Below are positions 26,239-33,228 of a stretch of DNA of 38,685 nucleotides, one piece after another. How positions within the stretch are numbered: the first letter of the stretch is position 1; every line of letters begins with the position of its first letter. The stretch is from Duganella aquatilis. Its GTDB lineage: Bacteria > Pseudomonadota > Gammaproteobacteria > Burkholderiales > Burkholderiaceae_D. The notes beneath the pieces were generated by a model, which did no database searches, was not told the DNA's origin, and saw only the letters and a list, made by a program, of their open reading frames with translations. A program made the translations under genes and the position numbers. The stretch spans positions 1-38,685 of the forward strand of contig NZ_WKJL01000040.1 in NCBI RefSeq assembly GCF_009674565.1, read 5' to 3'.

Positions 26239-28014
26239 TTAAGCCTGGACCAGCGGGCCAGGGTTTTTCAAGTACTGCTCGCGGACCGCCTTGGCGCACC
26301 AGTAGGTCAGCGCGCCGACCATGCCGGTCGGGTTGTAGCCGTTGTTCTGCGGGAAGGCGTTGGCGCCCGGCGCAAACACGTTGGATACATCCCACGACTG
26401 CAGGTAACGGTTCAGCGCCGAGGTCTTCGGATCGGAGCCCATGATGGCGCCGCCGCAGGTGTGGGTCGACTGGTACTGCGTCACGTTGTAGTGATCGCCG
26501 TCCTTCTTGGCGTCGCCCTTGATGGCTTTCGGACCCAGCACCTTGCACATGTCCGAGGCTTTCTCCACCAGGTACTGCGAGGCCTTGACCTCGTTGTCGT
26601 GCCAGTCGAAGGTCATGCGCAGCAGCGGACGGCCGAAGGCGTCCTTGTAGGTCGGGTCCAGGCTCAGGTAGGCGTCCTGGTAGGACATGCACGAACCCTG
26701 CACCTCGTAGTAGAAGGAATGGCGGAAGGCTTCCTTGACGCCCTTCTTCCAGCCGCTGCCCCAGTTCGGTACGCCCGGCGCCGTCGCGATGCCGCGCACC
26801 GGACCGCCGCCCGGCTGGCGCGCCCAGACCAGGCCGCCGCCGATGAAGCCGGACTTGGTGCTGTCGTTCTGGTTGCCGTTCAAATCGTCGATGGTGGTGC
26901 CGCCGCCGCCGATGCCCATGAACTGGTTGGCGTGCACGGTCTCATCGAAGAACAGCGAGACGCGGTTCAGGTTCTGGTACGAGTAGTTGCGGCCGATGGT
27001 GCCGGTGTTGCTGACCGGGTCATACGGTACGCCGATGCCCGACAACAGCATCAGGTGCACATTGAACAGCGAGAACGCACACAGCACCACCAGGTCGGCC
27101 GGCTGCTCGGTCTCGCGGCCTTGCGCGTCCAGGTAGGTAACGCCGGTGGCCTTCTTCTTGTCGGCGGTCAGGTTGACCTTCAGCACCTGCGCCAGCGTGC
27201 GCAGCTCGAAGCCCTTGCGGCCGCGCAGCACCGGCATGATGCAGGCGTTCGGGCTGGCCTTGGAGTAGTTCAGGCAACCGTAGTCGGAGCAGAAGCCGCA
27301 AAAGTTACACGGTCCCATCTGGCAGCCGTAGGGATTCACATACGGGCCGGAAGCGTTCGATGCCGGAATCGGATACGGGTGGTAGCCCATTTCGCGCGCG
27401 GCCTTGTAGAACATCTCGGCGCCGAGGTAGTTCGGGTTCGGCGGCAGCGCGAATTCACGCGAGCGCGAGCCTTCAAACGGATTGCCGCCGTCGATCTTCT
27501 TGCCGTTCAACACGCCGGCCTTGCCGGAGGTGCCGCAGACGTATTCGAAGTGGTCGAAATGCGGTTCCAGATCCTCATAAGTGACCGGGAAATCCTGGAT
27601 CGTCATGCCGGCCGGGATGAACTTCTTGCCGTAGCGCTGTTCCACGTTGGAACGCACCTTGAAGTCTTCCGGCAGCGCGCGGAAATGGCAGCCGGACCAG
27701 TGGCTGCCGGCGCCGCCAACACCGGTGCCCGGCTTGAACGAACCCATCTGGCGATAGGGCACGGCCGTGTCGTTCATATTGTGGCGAATGGTCACCGTCT
27801 CCTTCGACAGCGATTGTAGGTACTTGCGGTGCACCGAGCCTTCCAGCTCGTCGACCACGCGCGGATAGGCGAAGTCCGGCTGCGTGTCGCGGTCCGGGCC
27901 GCGTTCCAGGCACACCACGCTCAGGCCGGCGTCGGTCAGTTCCTTGGCCATGATGGCGCCGGTCCAGCCCATGCCGACAATGACGGCGTCTACTTTGTTT
28001 TTTACGATACTCAT
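26239..28014 (-). CDS. GMC-family FAD dehydrogenase large subunit (gluconate/sugar dehydrogenase type)
   Basis: A 591-residue flavoprotein from ATG 28014, behind AGAGG. The N-terminal dinucleotide-binding motif is VIVGMGWTGAIMAKEL (G14-x-G16-x2-G19), followed by E36-like acidic ending (CLERG). FAD-contact strings GTGVGGAGSHWSG, a Cys-rich stretch CQMGPCNFCGFCSDYGC and the C-terminal catalytic region (THTCGGAIMG, then PQNNGYNPTGMVGALTYW) match the gluconate-2-dehydrogenase alpha type. The Cys-rich stretch may hold an iron-sulfur cluster, as reported for related FAD glucose dehydrogenases. There is no signal peptide, so it should be exported piggy-back with the TAT subunit encoded 4 nt upstream. 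It oxidises a sugar, aldonate or polyol; which one is unknown. Confidence 0.94.
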   Translation of the reverse strand: MSIVKNKVDAVIVGMGWTGAIMAKELTDAGLSVVCLERGPDRDTQPDFAYPRVVDELEGSVHRKYLQSLSKETVTIRHNMNDTAVPYRQMGSFKPGTGVGGAGSHWSGCHFRALPEDFKVRSNVEQRYGKKFIPAGMTIQDFPVTYEDLEPHFDHFEYVCGTSGKAGVLNGKKIDGGNPFEGSRSREFALPPNPNYLGAEMFYKAAREMGYHPYPIPASNASGPYVNPYGCQMGPCNFCGFCSDYGCLNYSKASPNACIMPVLRGRKGFELRTLAQVLKVNLTADKKKATGVTYLDAQGRETEQPADLVVLCAFSLFNVHLMLLSGIGVPYDPVSNTGTIGRNYSYQNLNRVSLFFDETVHANQFMGIGGGGTTIDDLNGNQNDSTKSGFIGGGLVWARQPGGGPVRGIATAPGVPNWGSGWKKGVKEAFRHSFYYEVQGSCMSYQDAYLSLDPTYKDAFGRPLLRMTFDWHDNEVKASQYLVEKASDMCKVLGPKAIKGDAKKDGDHYNVTQYQSTHTCGGAIMGSDPKTSALNRYLQSWDVSNVFAPGANAFPQNNGYNPTGMVGALTYWCAKAVREQYLKNPGPLVQA

Positions 28015-28018
28015 CTTG

Positions 28019-28747
28019 TTAACCTCTGCGTCCAGCCAGATCGACAGGGCCGATCGGATATGGTTTGTCGCGGACTTCCACCCAGTCCAGATAGTCGGCA
28101 CGCATGCCGGGATAGCCGATCATCTTCCAGGCGCCCATGCCCTTGTTGCCGCCGTGCTTGGGATCGGCGAAGTAGCCGTTGCGCACTTCATTCAGCAGGT
28201 TGGTGAAGAACAGCTTGGCCGAAATGTCTTCCAGCTTGAGCTTGCCGCCTTCGCAGCCCTTGAGGATTTCCTCCTGCTGCTTGCGGTCCAGGTCGGCAAA
28301 CGCCTTGCCGCCGAACTGCGAGGCGCAATAGCCGTCGACGTTCTTGATGCCGACGCGGATGATGTCGCGCAGGCCCAGCTTGCCCTGGTAGCCGAACTCC
28401 GGCGCGGCCTTGACGAACGGGCCTTGCATATACCAGATGTCGCCGGTGGCGTAAGGCGTCTGCATGTGGCGGTCGAGGAATTCCAGCACGCCCAGTTCGA
28501 TGGCGCCGGGGCCGTGTTCGTCGTACGGAATCAAACGGTCCACGGCGGCATTGAGGAACTTCCACTCGACCTGGTTGAAGAAAGCCGGCGTGTAGGCGTC
28601 CGGCTTGCCCTCGGGCGCGTTGGCATCGGCGGCGGTGGCCGGCGACAGTGCGCGCACCACGCCGGTGGTGGCCGCCGCGCCGATCGGGATGAAAACCATG
28701 CTTTTGATAATATTGCGCCGTGATGGCGACTGTGTGTCGTCAGACAT
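28019..28747 (-). CDS. Gluconate-2-dehydrogenase subunit 3-like gamma subunit with TAT signal
   Basis: A 242-residue protein behind a strong AGAGGAGA ribosome site. A twin-arginine signal (S9-R10-R11-N-I-I-K, then hydrophobic MVFIPIGAAATTGVV) is followed by the subunit-3 fold (AFFNQVEWKFLNAAVDRLIP, ELGVLEFLDRHM, FFTNLLNEVRNGYF and MGAWKMIGYPGMRADYLDWV). The family serves as chaperone/small subunit that carries the folded flavoprotein through the TAT system. It starts 22 nt after the response regulator stop and ends 4 nt before the flavoprotein gene. Confidence 0.93.
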   Translation of the reverse strand: MSDDTQSPSRRNIIKSMVFIPIGAAATTGVVRALSPATAADANAPEGKPDAYTPAFFNQVEWKFLNAAVDRLIPYDEHGPGAIELGVLEFLDRHMQTPYATGDIWYMQGPFVKAAPEFGYQGKLGLRDIIRVGIKNVDGYCASQFGGKAFADLDRKQQEEILKGCEGGKLKLEDISAKLFFTNLLNEVRNGYFADPKHGGNKGMGAWKMIGYPGMRADYLDWVEVRDKPYPIGPVDLAGRRG

Positions 28748-28769
28748 TTTCTTTCTCCTCTGTTTGACT

Positions 28770-29459
28770 TCAGGGTTGCTGCGCGCTGCGTGCTTCCCAC
28801 CGATAGCCGACCCCGTAGACAGCCGAAATCGCTTCGGCCAGGCCAGCTTCTTCCAGTTTCCGGCGCAGGTTCTTCACATGCGTATCGATCGTGCGGTCAT
28901 GCACGATGCGCCGGTCCTCGTACACCCAGGTGCGCAAGTCATCGCGTGACAAGGCCTTGCCGGGTGCGTCGCGCAATCGTTTCAGCAGGCGGAATTCCAC
29001 CGGCGTCAGCGCCAGTTCCGTGCCGTGGACAAAGGCACGCATGCCCTGGTCGTCGATCTGCAAGCCCGGCGTCGGCGTGCCTGCCGGGCGACGGCGCAGC
29101 ACCGCGCGCACCCTGGCCACCACTTCGCGCGGGCTGAAGGGCTTGCAGATGTAATCGTCGGCGCCGCTGTCCAGGCCGTCGAGACGGTCTTCTTCCTGGG
29201 CGCGCGCCGTCATCATGATGATGGGAATGTCGCTGTTGGCGCGCAGCGCGCGGCACAGGCTCAGGCCATCCATGCCGGGCAACATCCAGTCCAGCAGGAT
29301 CAGGTCGACGTCGCCGGCCGCCACCGTGGCCTGCACCGACAGGCCGTCGTGCTGCGCGCTGGCGCGGTAGCCGGCCGCCTGCAGATAGCTGACCAGCAGG
29401 CGCGCCAGGCGCTGTTCGTCCTCGACCACCAGCACATGCTGAGCGTGCGGCACGTTCAT
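28770..29459 (-). CDS. OmpR/BaeR-type response regulator
   Basis: A 229-residue protein. The receiver (about 7-118) has acidic pocket residues E13/D14 (VVEDE), phospho-acceptor D57 (ILLDWMLPGMDG) and a conserved Lys (ICKPFSPREV). The C-terminal winged helix (about 130-225) carries LTPVEFRLLKRL, DRTIDTHVKNLRRKLEEAG and VYGVGYRWE. Its ATG overlaps the kinase TGA by 4 nt. Its stop lies only 22 nt before the dehydrogenase gamma subunit, too close for a separate promoter and terminator. It is therefore co-transcribed with the enzyme and may control it or respond to its product. Confidence 0.95.
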   Translation of the reverse strand: MNVPHAQHVLVVEDEQRLARLLVSYLQAAGYRASAQHDGLSVQATVAAGDVDLILLDWMLPGMDGLSLCRALRANSDIPIIMMTARAQEEDRLDGLDSGADDYICKPFSPREVVARVRAVLRRRPAGTPTPGLQIDDQGMRAFVHGTELALTPVEFRLLKRLRDAPGKALSRDDLRTWVYEDRRIVHDRTIDTHVKNLRRKLEEAGLAEAISAVYGVGYRWEARSAQQP

Positions 29460-30865
29460 GCGGCTTCTCCCGACAAGGGCAGCGTGATGCGGATGGTCAG
29501 GCCGCGCGGCATGGCGGTATGCGTATGCATGGCGCTGATGCTGCCGCCGTGCGCCTCGACGATGCTGCGGCAGATCGCCAGCCCGAGGCCGCTGCCGCCG
29601 GTGGTACGGCTGCGCGCGCGGTCGCCGCGCCAGAAGCGTTCGAACAGCATCGGCAGGCCGGCGTCGCTGACGCCGGGGCCGTTGTCGGCCAGCACCAGCA
29701 CCGCCTGGCTGCGCATCACGTGCAGGCTGATGGCCAGCTGGGTCGCGCCTTCGGCATGGCGCAGCGTGTTGTTGAACAGGTTGCGCAGCAGCTGGCGCAG
29801 GCGCACGGTGTCGCCCTGCACCGGCATCGCGGCCGGGCTGTCGATGACGATTTCCATGCCGGCCTGCGCCAGCGGCTCGCCCCATTTCTGGATTTCGCTG
29901 TGCAGCAGCGCCGCCAGATCCAGCGGCTCGCGGCGGTAATCGAAGGCGCCCACTTCGGACAGCGTGATCTGGCGCATGTCGTCCACTAGCCGGGTCAGCG
30001 TCGCCACCTCGTCCATCAGCGCCTTCAGGCTGCTGGCGTCGATCGGTTCGATGCCGTCTTCCATCGCCTCCAGCTGCGCCTGCAGCACCGACAGCGGCGT
30101 GCGCAGCTCGTGCGAAATGTCGGCCATGAAGTGGCGGCGCAGCGCCTCGTTGCTTTCCAGCGTGGCGACCATGATGTTGAAGTTGCGCGCCAGCGTGCCC
30201 AGCTCATCGCGCTGCGCGTGCGGCACGCGCACGCCGTAGTCGCCGGCCGCCACCTTGAAAGCGGCGGCGATCAGGCGCCGCGTCGGCGCCACGAAGCTGC
30301 GCGCCAGCAGCATCGCCGCCAGGGCCGCCAGCACCAGCGTGCCGAGGCCGATGAACAGGCTGTCGCGCTGCTGCTGCGCCTGGAAGGTGAGTTCGGCTTC
30401 TTCCTGCAAGCCGCGCAGCGGCGCGCCGGCCAGCGTGCCGACCATTTTCCCATCCACCAGCACCGGCTGGTAACGCAGGTCGTCGCCGGTTTGCAGGTTG
30501 CCGGCCAGGTGATTGCCCTGCTGGTCGTACAGGCCGAGGCGGCGCGGCGCTTTGTCCGGGACAGCGTAGTAGATGGAGTCGCCGCCGGGGCGCGGCGAGG
30601 TGGCGCGTTCGCGGCCGATGGCGCCCGTGTAACGCTCCCAGGCTTCGCGGTTGTTGCGGATGAAGTCCCAGTTGCCGTGCTCCTGGTAGGCGCGCGAGAA
30701 CTCGAACGCCATCGCCTCCATGCGGCGCGCTTCCACTTCGTTCAGATAACCCTGGAAGCCGCGCTTGAAACTCCAGCGCGTGCCGAGGCCGACACCGACC
30801 GCCGTCAGCATGCTGACGATCAGCAGTGAAAGAAACAGCCGGGCAGTGATACCGATCTTGACCAT
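29456..30865 (-). CDS. BaeS-like sensor histidine kinase
   Basis: A 469-residue membrane kinase. TM1 (about 7-28) is followed by a periplasmic sensor (about 30-165), TM2 (about 170-190), HAMP (about 190-242), HisKA with H252 (DISHELRTPLS) and HATPase (about 355-465: N box LLRNLFNNTLRH, G1 DNGPGVSDAG, G2 GSGLGLAIC). The sensor domain shows GLYDQQGNHLAGNLQTG and LVDGKMVGTLAGAPLRG, a PAS-like/Cache-like beta pattern. It sits first in a kinase-regulator-dehydrogenase operon and overlaps the regulator by 4 nt. The gap of 100 bp to the bacteriophytochrome gene upstream contains two short dyads. Confidence 0.94.
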   Translation of the reverse strand: MVKIGITARLFLSLLIVSMLTAVGVGLGTRWSFKRGFQGYLNEVEARRMEAMAFEFSRAYQEHGNWDFIRNNREAWERYTGAIGRERATSPRPGGDSIYYAVPDKAPRRLGLYDQQGNHLAGNLQTGDDLRYQPVLVDGKMVGTLAGAPLRGLQEEAELTFQAQQQRDSLFIGLGTLVLAALAAMLLARSFVAPTRRLIAAAFKVAAGDYGVRVPHAQRDELGTLARNFNIMVATLESNEALRRHFMADISHELRTPLSVLQAQLEAMEDGIEPIDASSLKALMDEVATLTRLVDDMRQITLSEVGAFDYRREPLDLAALLHSEIQKWGEPLAQAGMEIVIDSPAAMPVQGDTVRLRQLLRNLFNNTLRHAEGATQLAISLHVMRSQAVLVLADNGPGVSDAGLPMLFERFWRGDRARSRTTGGSGLGLAICRSIVEAHGGSISAMHTHTAMPRGLTIRITLPLSGEAA

Positions 30866-30938
30866 CAGGCCATTTAGCCACGATGCGGGAGGCGCTTCAA
30901 GCGTCTCCTTTGAAACTGCCGTAATTCTTCACAGAAAC

Positions 30939-30954
30939 TCCACATTGTTGTGGA
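30939..30954. promoter_or_regulatory. 16-bp inverted repeat upstream of the kinase-regulator-dehydrogenase operon
   Basis: TCCACA-TTGT-TGTGGA is a perfect dyad in the 100-bp gap after bphP and before the sensor kinase. A second dyad, CGCTT-C-AAGCG, lies at 30893-30903. Either could be an operator of the operon or an RNA hairpin. No T-tract makes a terminator clear. Confidence 0.35.
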
Positions 30955-30965
30955 AGTGTATAGCT

Positions 30966-33131
30966 TCAGGTACGCGGCAACGTTACAGCGAAGACAACTT
31001 GTGGCGATTCGTAGCGGTAAGCGATCTCGCCGCCGTGCTGCTGGACGATCTCCTGGGCGATATGCAAGCCGAGGCCGAGGCCGCCGCGATTGCGCACATT
31101 GCCGACCGACGCATGCTTGAGCGGGCTGTACAGCATCGGCACCAGCTCGGCTGGAATTTCCGGCGCCACGTTGCGCACTTCCAGCAGCACCTTGTCGCCC
31201 TGGTCGGACAGCAGCACGTGGATCGGCTCGCCATGCGTGCCGTGGTGGCGGGCGTTGCTGACCAGGTTGCTCACCACCTGCACCATGCGGTCGCCATCCA
31301 CCTGCGCCAGCAGCGTCGGCGGCAGGCTGGTTTCGATGCGCAGGTCGGCGTGCGACAGGCGCGCCTCATCCAGCAAGTCCTGCAGCAGCACGACCAGGTC
31401 GACTTCGCTGCGCGTCAGGCCCAGGCTCAGGCCGCCGTTGATGCGGCTCATGTCCAGCACCTGGCTGATCAGGCGTTCCATGCGCGTGCTGGAGGCCTGG
31501 ATGCGGCTGCTCATGGTGCTGGCGGCGCCGCCATGTTGCAGCACGGTTGCCGCCATATTGATCGAATGCAGCGGGCCGCGCAGGTCGTGGCCCAGCATCG
31601 CCAGCAGCTGCGCGCGGGCGCGGTCGGTCTCGATGTGCTTGGCGACGCTGGCGCGGTGCATCTCGCCCAGCAGCTGGGTGGCGGCCAGCTTTTCGGTCGC
31701 ATCCCACGGCACGGCGCGGCCGCGCACCATCTCGCGCCACTCGTCGAAGGAACCGCGCGGCGTCAGGCGCGGACCCAGCGGACCGGCCACCACCACTTTT
31801 TCCGGACGGCCGGCCCAGCGAATGGTGTGGATCTGCTCGCGGCGCAGGCCCAGCAGCCAACCCGAGGTGGCCGGGTCGAAGCGCAGCGCCAGCAGGCCGG
31901 CCCACGGCGCCAGCGCCGCCTGGATCTCCTGCGGCCAGTCGGTGACGGCGATGCGCTCGACCAGGTCGTTGCCCCCCTCGCCTTCGGGCAGCGAGGCCAC
32001 CATGCGCGCGGCCAGCGCGGCGTCGATATCGCCATGCACCATGATCTTGCCGTACTGCGTGACCACCAGCGCTTCCACCTGCAGCGACTCGCACAGCGAT
32101 GGCGCATGTTGCAGCAGCGCGCGCGCCGGTTCGTCGTGGTGCAGCAGGGTTTCCATGACGCGGGTGCGCACCTCGGCCGACTGCTCGACCAGCTTGCTGC
32201 GCTCGCGCGCTTCGATCGACTGCACCAGCGAAGCGATCACCTGCGCCATCACGTCGGCCGCCATGCGGATCGAATACGGCACCTGCAACGGCGCCATGTG
32301 GTGGCAGGCCAGCAGGCCCCACAGGCGGCCGTTGACCACGATGGACACGCTCATCGACGCGCCCACGCCCATGTTCTGCAAATATTCGATGTGGATCGGC
32401 GAGACGCTGCGCAGCACGCTGTGGCTCAGGTCCAGCGGCGCATCGCCGGCGCGGCCGCGCAGCGGCGCCGGCGTGTAGCCGACGTCGGCGATCAGCCGCA
32501 AGGTGTTGATGATGTACAGCCGGCGCGCCTGCGCCGGAATGTCGCTGGCCGGATAGCGGCGGCCCAGGTAGGGCTCCAGGTCGTCGCGGCGCGACTCGGC
32601 GGTGACGTCGCCGCTGTCGTCCTGGTGGAAGCGGTAGCCCATCACGCGGTCGAAGCCGGTGATGGCGCGCACCTGTTCGGTGGCCAGTTGCAGCAGCGCG
32701 TCGATGGATTTCTGCCGCTTCAGGCGGTCGATGGCGGCGTGCGCCTTCAGCGCGAAGGCGGCGACGGCGTCGCTTGGCGTCTCGCGCAATTCGAATTCGA
32801 TGATCAGCCGCGACTGGTAGGCATGGACGATGCAGTCGAACTGCAAGCCGCCGATGGCGACCTCCAGCGCGGAAGCCGGCGCCTCGCCGTCCTCGATGCT
32901 GTCGCGGCACTCGGCGGCGACTTCATGCACTTCCGGCGGCAGCGGCAACGCGTCCAGCGGCATATGCAGCGCCGGCGCCAGGCCCAGCAATTGCGGCGCG
33001 TTGTCGCTCCAGGCCAGCAAGGCGCCGGCCAGGTCGAACGCCAGCAGCGCTCCGTGCGGCTGGATGCTGCCGGGGATGTGAATAGGCTCATCCGCACAAT
33101 TGTCCAGCGTGACGGGATCGGTCGCTTGCAT
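30966..33131 (-). CDS. bphP: Bacteriophytochrome histidine kinase (red/far-red light sensor)
   Basis: A 721-residue soluble protein in the order PAS (about 15-115), GAF (about 135-305), PHY (about 315-495), HisKA and HATPase (about 505-720). The biliverdin-attaching C12 precedes EPIHIPGSIQPHG. The GAF has the DIP motif (YPASDIPAQARRL, D197-I-P) and CHH at 276-278. The PHY tongue has PRGSF (458-462). The phospho-acceptor is H515 (MLGHDLRGPLHS), and the ATPase end has GGLGLGLHIA. All chromophore residues are intact, so it should sense red/far-red light. No heme oxygenase for biliverdin and no obvious receiver partner adjoin it. It lies 97 bp after the TonB receptor and 100 bp before the BaeS-like kinase. 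Confidence 0.96.
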   Translation of the reverse strand: MQATDPVTLDNCADEPIHIPGSIQPHGALLAFDLAGALLAWSDNAPQLLGLAPALHMPLDALPLPPEVHEVAAECRDSIEDGEAPASALEVAIGGLQFDCIVHAYQSRLIIEFELRETPSDAVAAFALKAHAAIDRLKRQKSIDALLQLATEQVRAITGFDRVMGYRFHQDDSGDVTAESRRDDLEPYLGRRYPASDIPAQARRLYIINTLRLIADVGYTPAPLRGRAGDAPLDLSHSVLRSVSPIHIEYLQNMGVGASMSVSIVVNGRLWGLLACHHMAPLQVPYSIRMAADVMAQVIASLVQSIEARERSKLVEQSAEVRTRVMETLLHHDEPARALLQHAPSLCESLQVEALVVTQYGKIMVHGDIDAALAARMVASLPEGEGGNDLVERIAVTDWPQEIQAALAPWAGLLALRFDPATSGWLLGLRREQIHTIRWAGRPEKVVVAGPLGPRLTPRGSFDEWREMVRGRAVPWDATEKLAATQLLGEMHRASVAKHIETDRARAQLLAMLGHDLRGPLHSINMAATVLQHGGAASTMSSRIQASSTRMERLISQVLDMSRINGGLSLGLTRSEVDLVVLLQDLLDEARLSHADLRIETSLPPTLLAQVDGDRMVQVVSNLVSNARHHGTHGEPIHVLLSDQGDKVLLEVRNVAPEIPAELVPMLYSPLKHASVGNVRNRGGLGLGLHIAQEIVQQHGGEIAYRYESPQVVFAVTLPRT

Positions 33132-33189
33132 CGGGCGAAGTCGCTTTTTCGAGAGGGGAGAAGCTGGAATTCTAACATCCCCCCACCGC

Positions 33190-33215
33190 CATAGGCAGCA
33201 CGACTGCCGCCTATG
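33190..33215 (-). terminator. Hairpin after the TonB-dependent receptor gene
   Basis: CATAGGC (33190-33196) and GCCTATG (33209-33215) form a 7-bp stem. An alternative inner stem GGCAG/CTGCC is also possible. It lies 13 bp beyond the receptor stop. No T-tract follows, so it may be a Rho-independent terminator lacking its tail, or an mRNA-stabilising structure. Confidence 0.4.
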
Positions 33216-33228
33216 TTCGCTAGCGTAC

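Noticed and set aside
24883..27819. A 978-codon + strand open frame
   Set aside because: It lies wholly opposite the cytochrome and GMC flavoprotein genes, has Arg/Val/His-rich low-complexity content and no ribosome site.
30765..33194. An 809-codon + strand open frame
   Set aside because: It is a shadow of the bacteriophytochrome, whose chromophore and kinase motifs are all on the minus strand.
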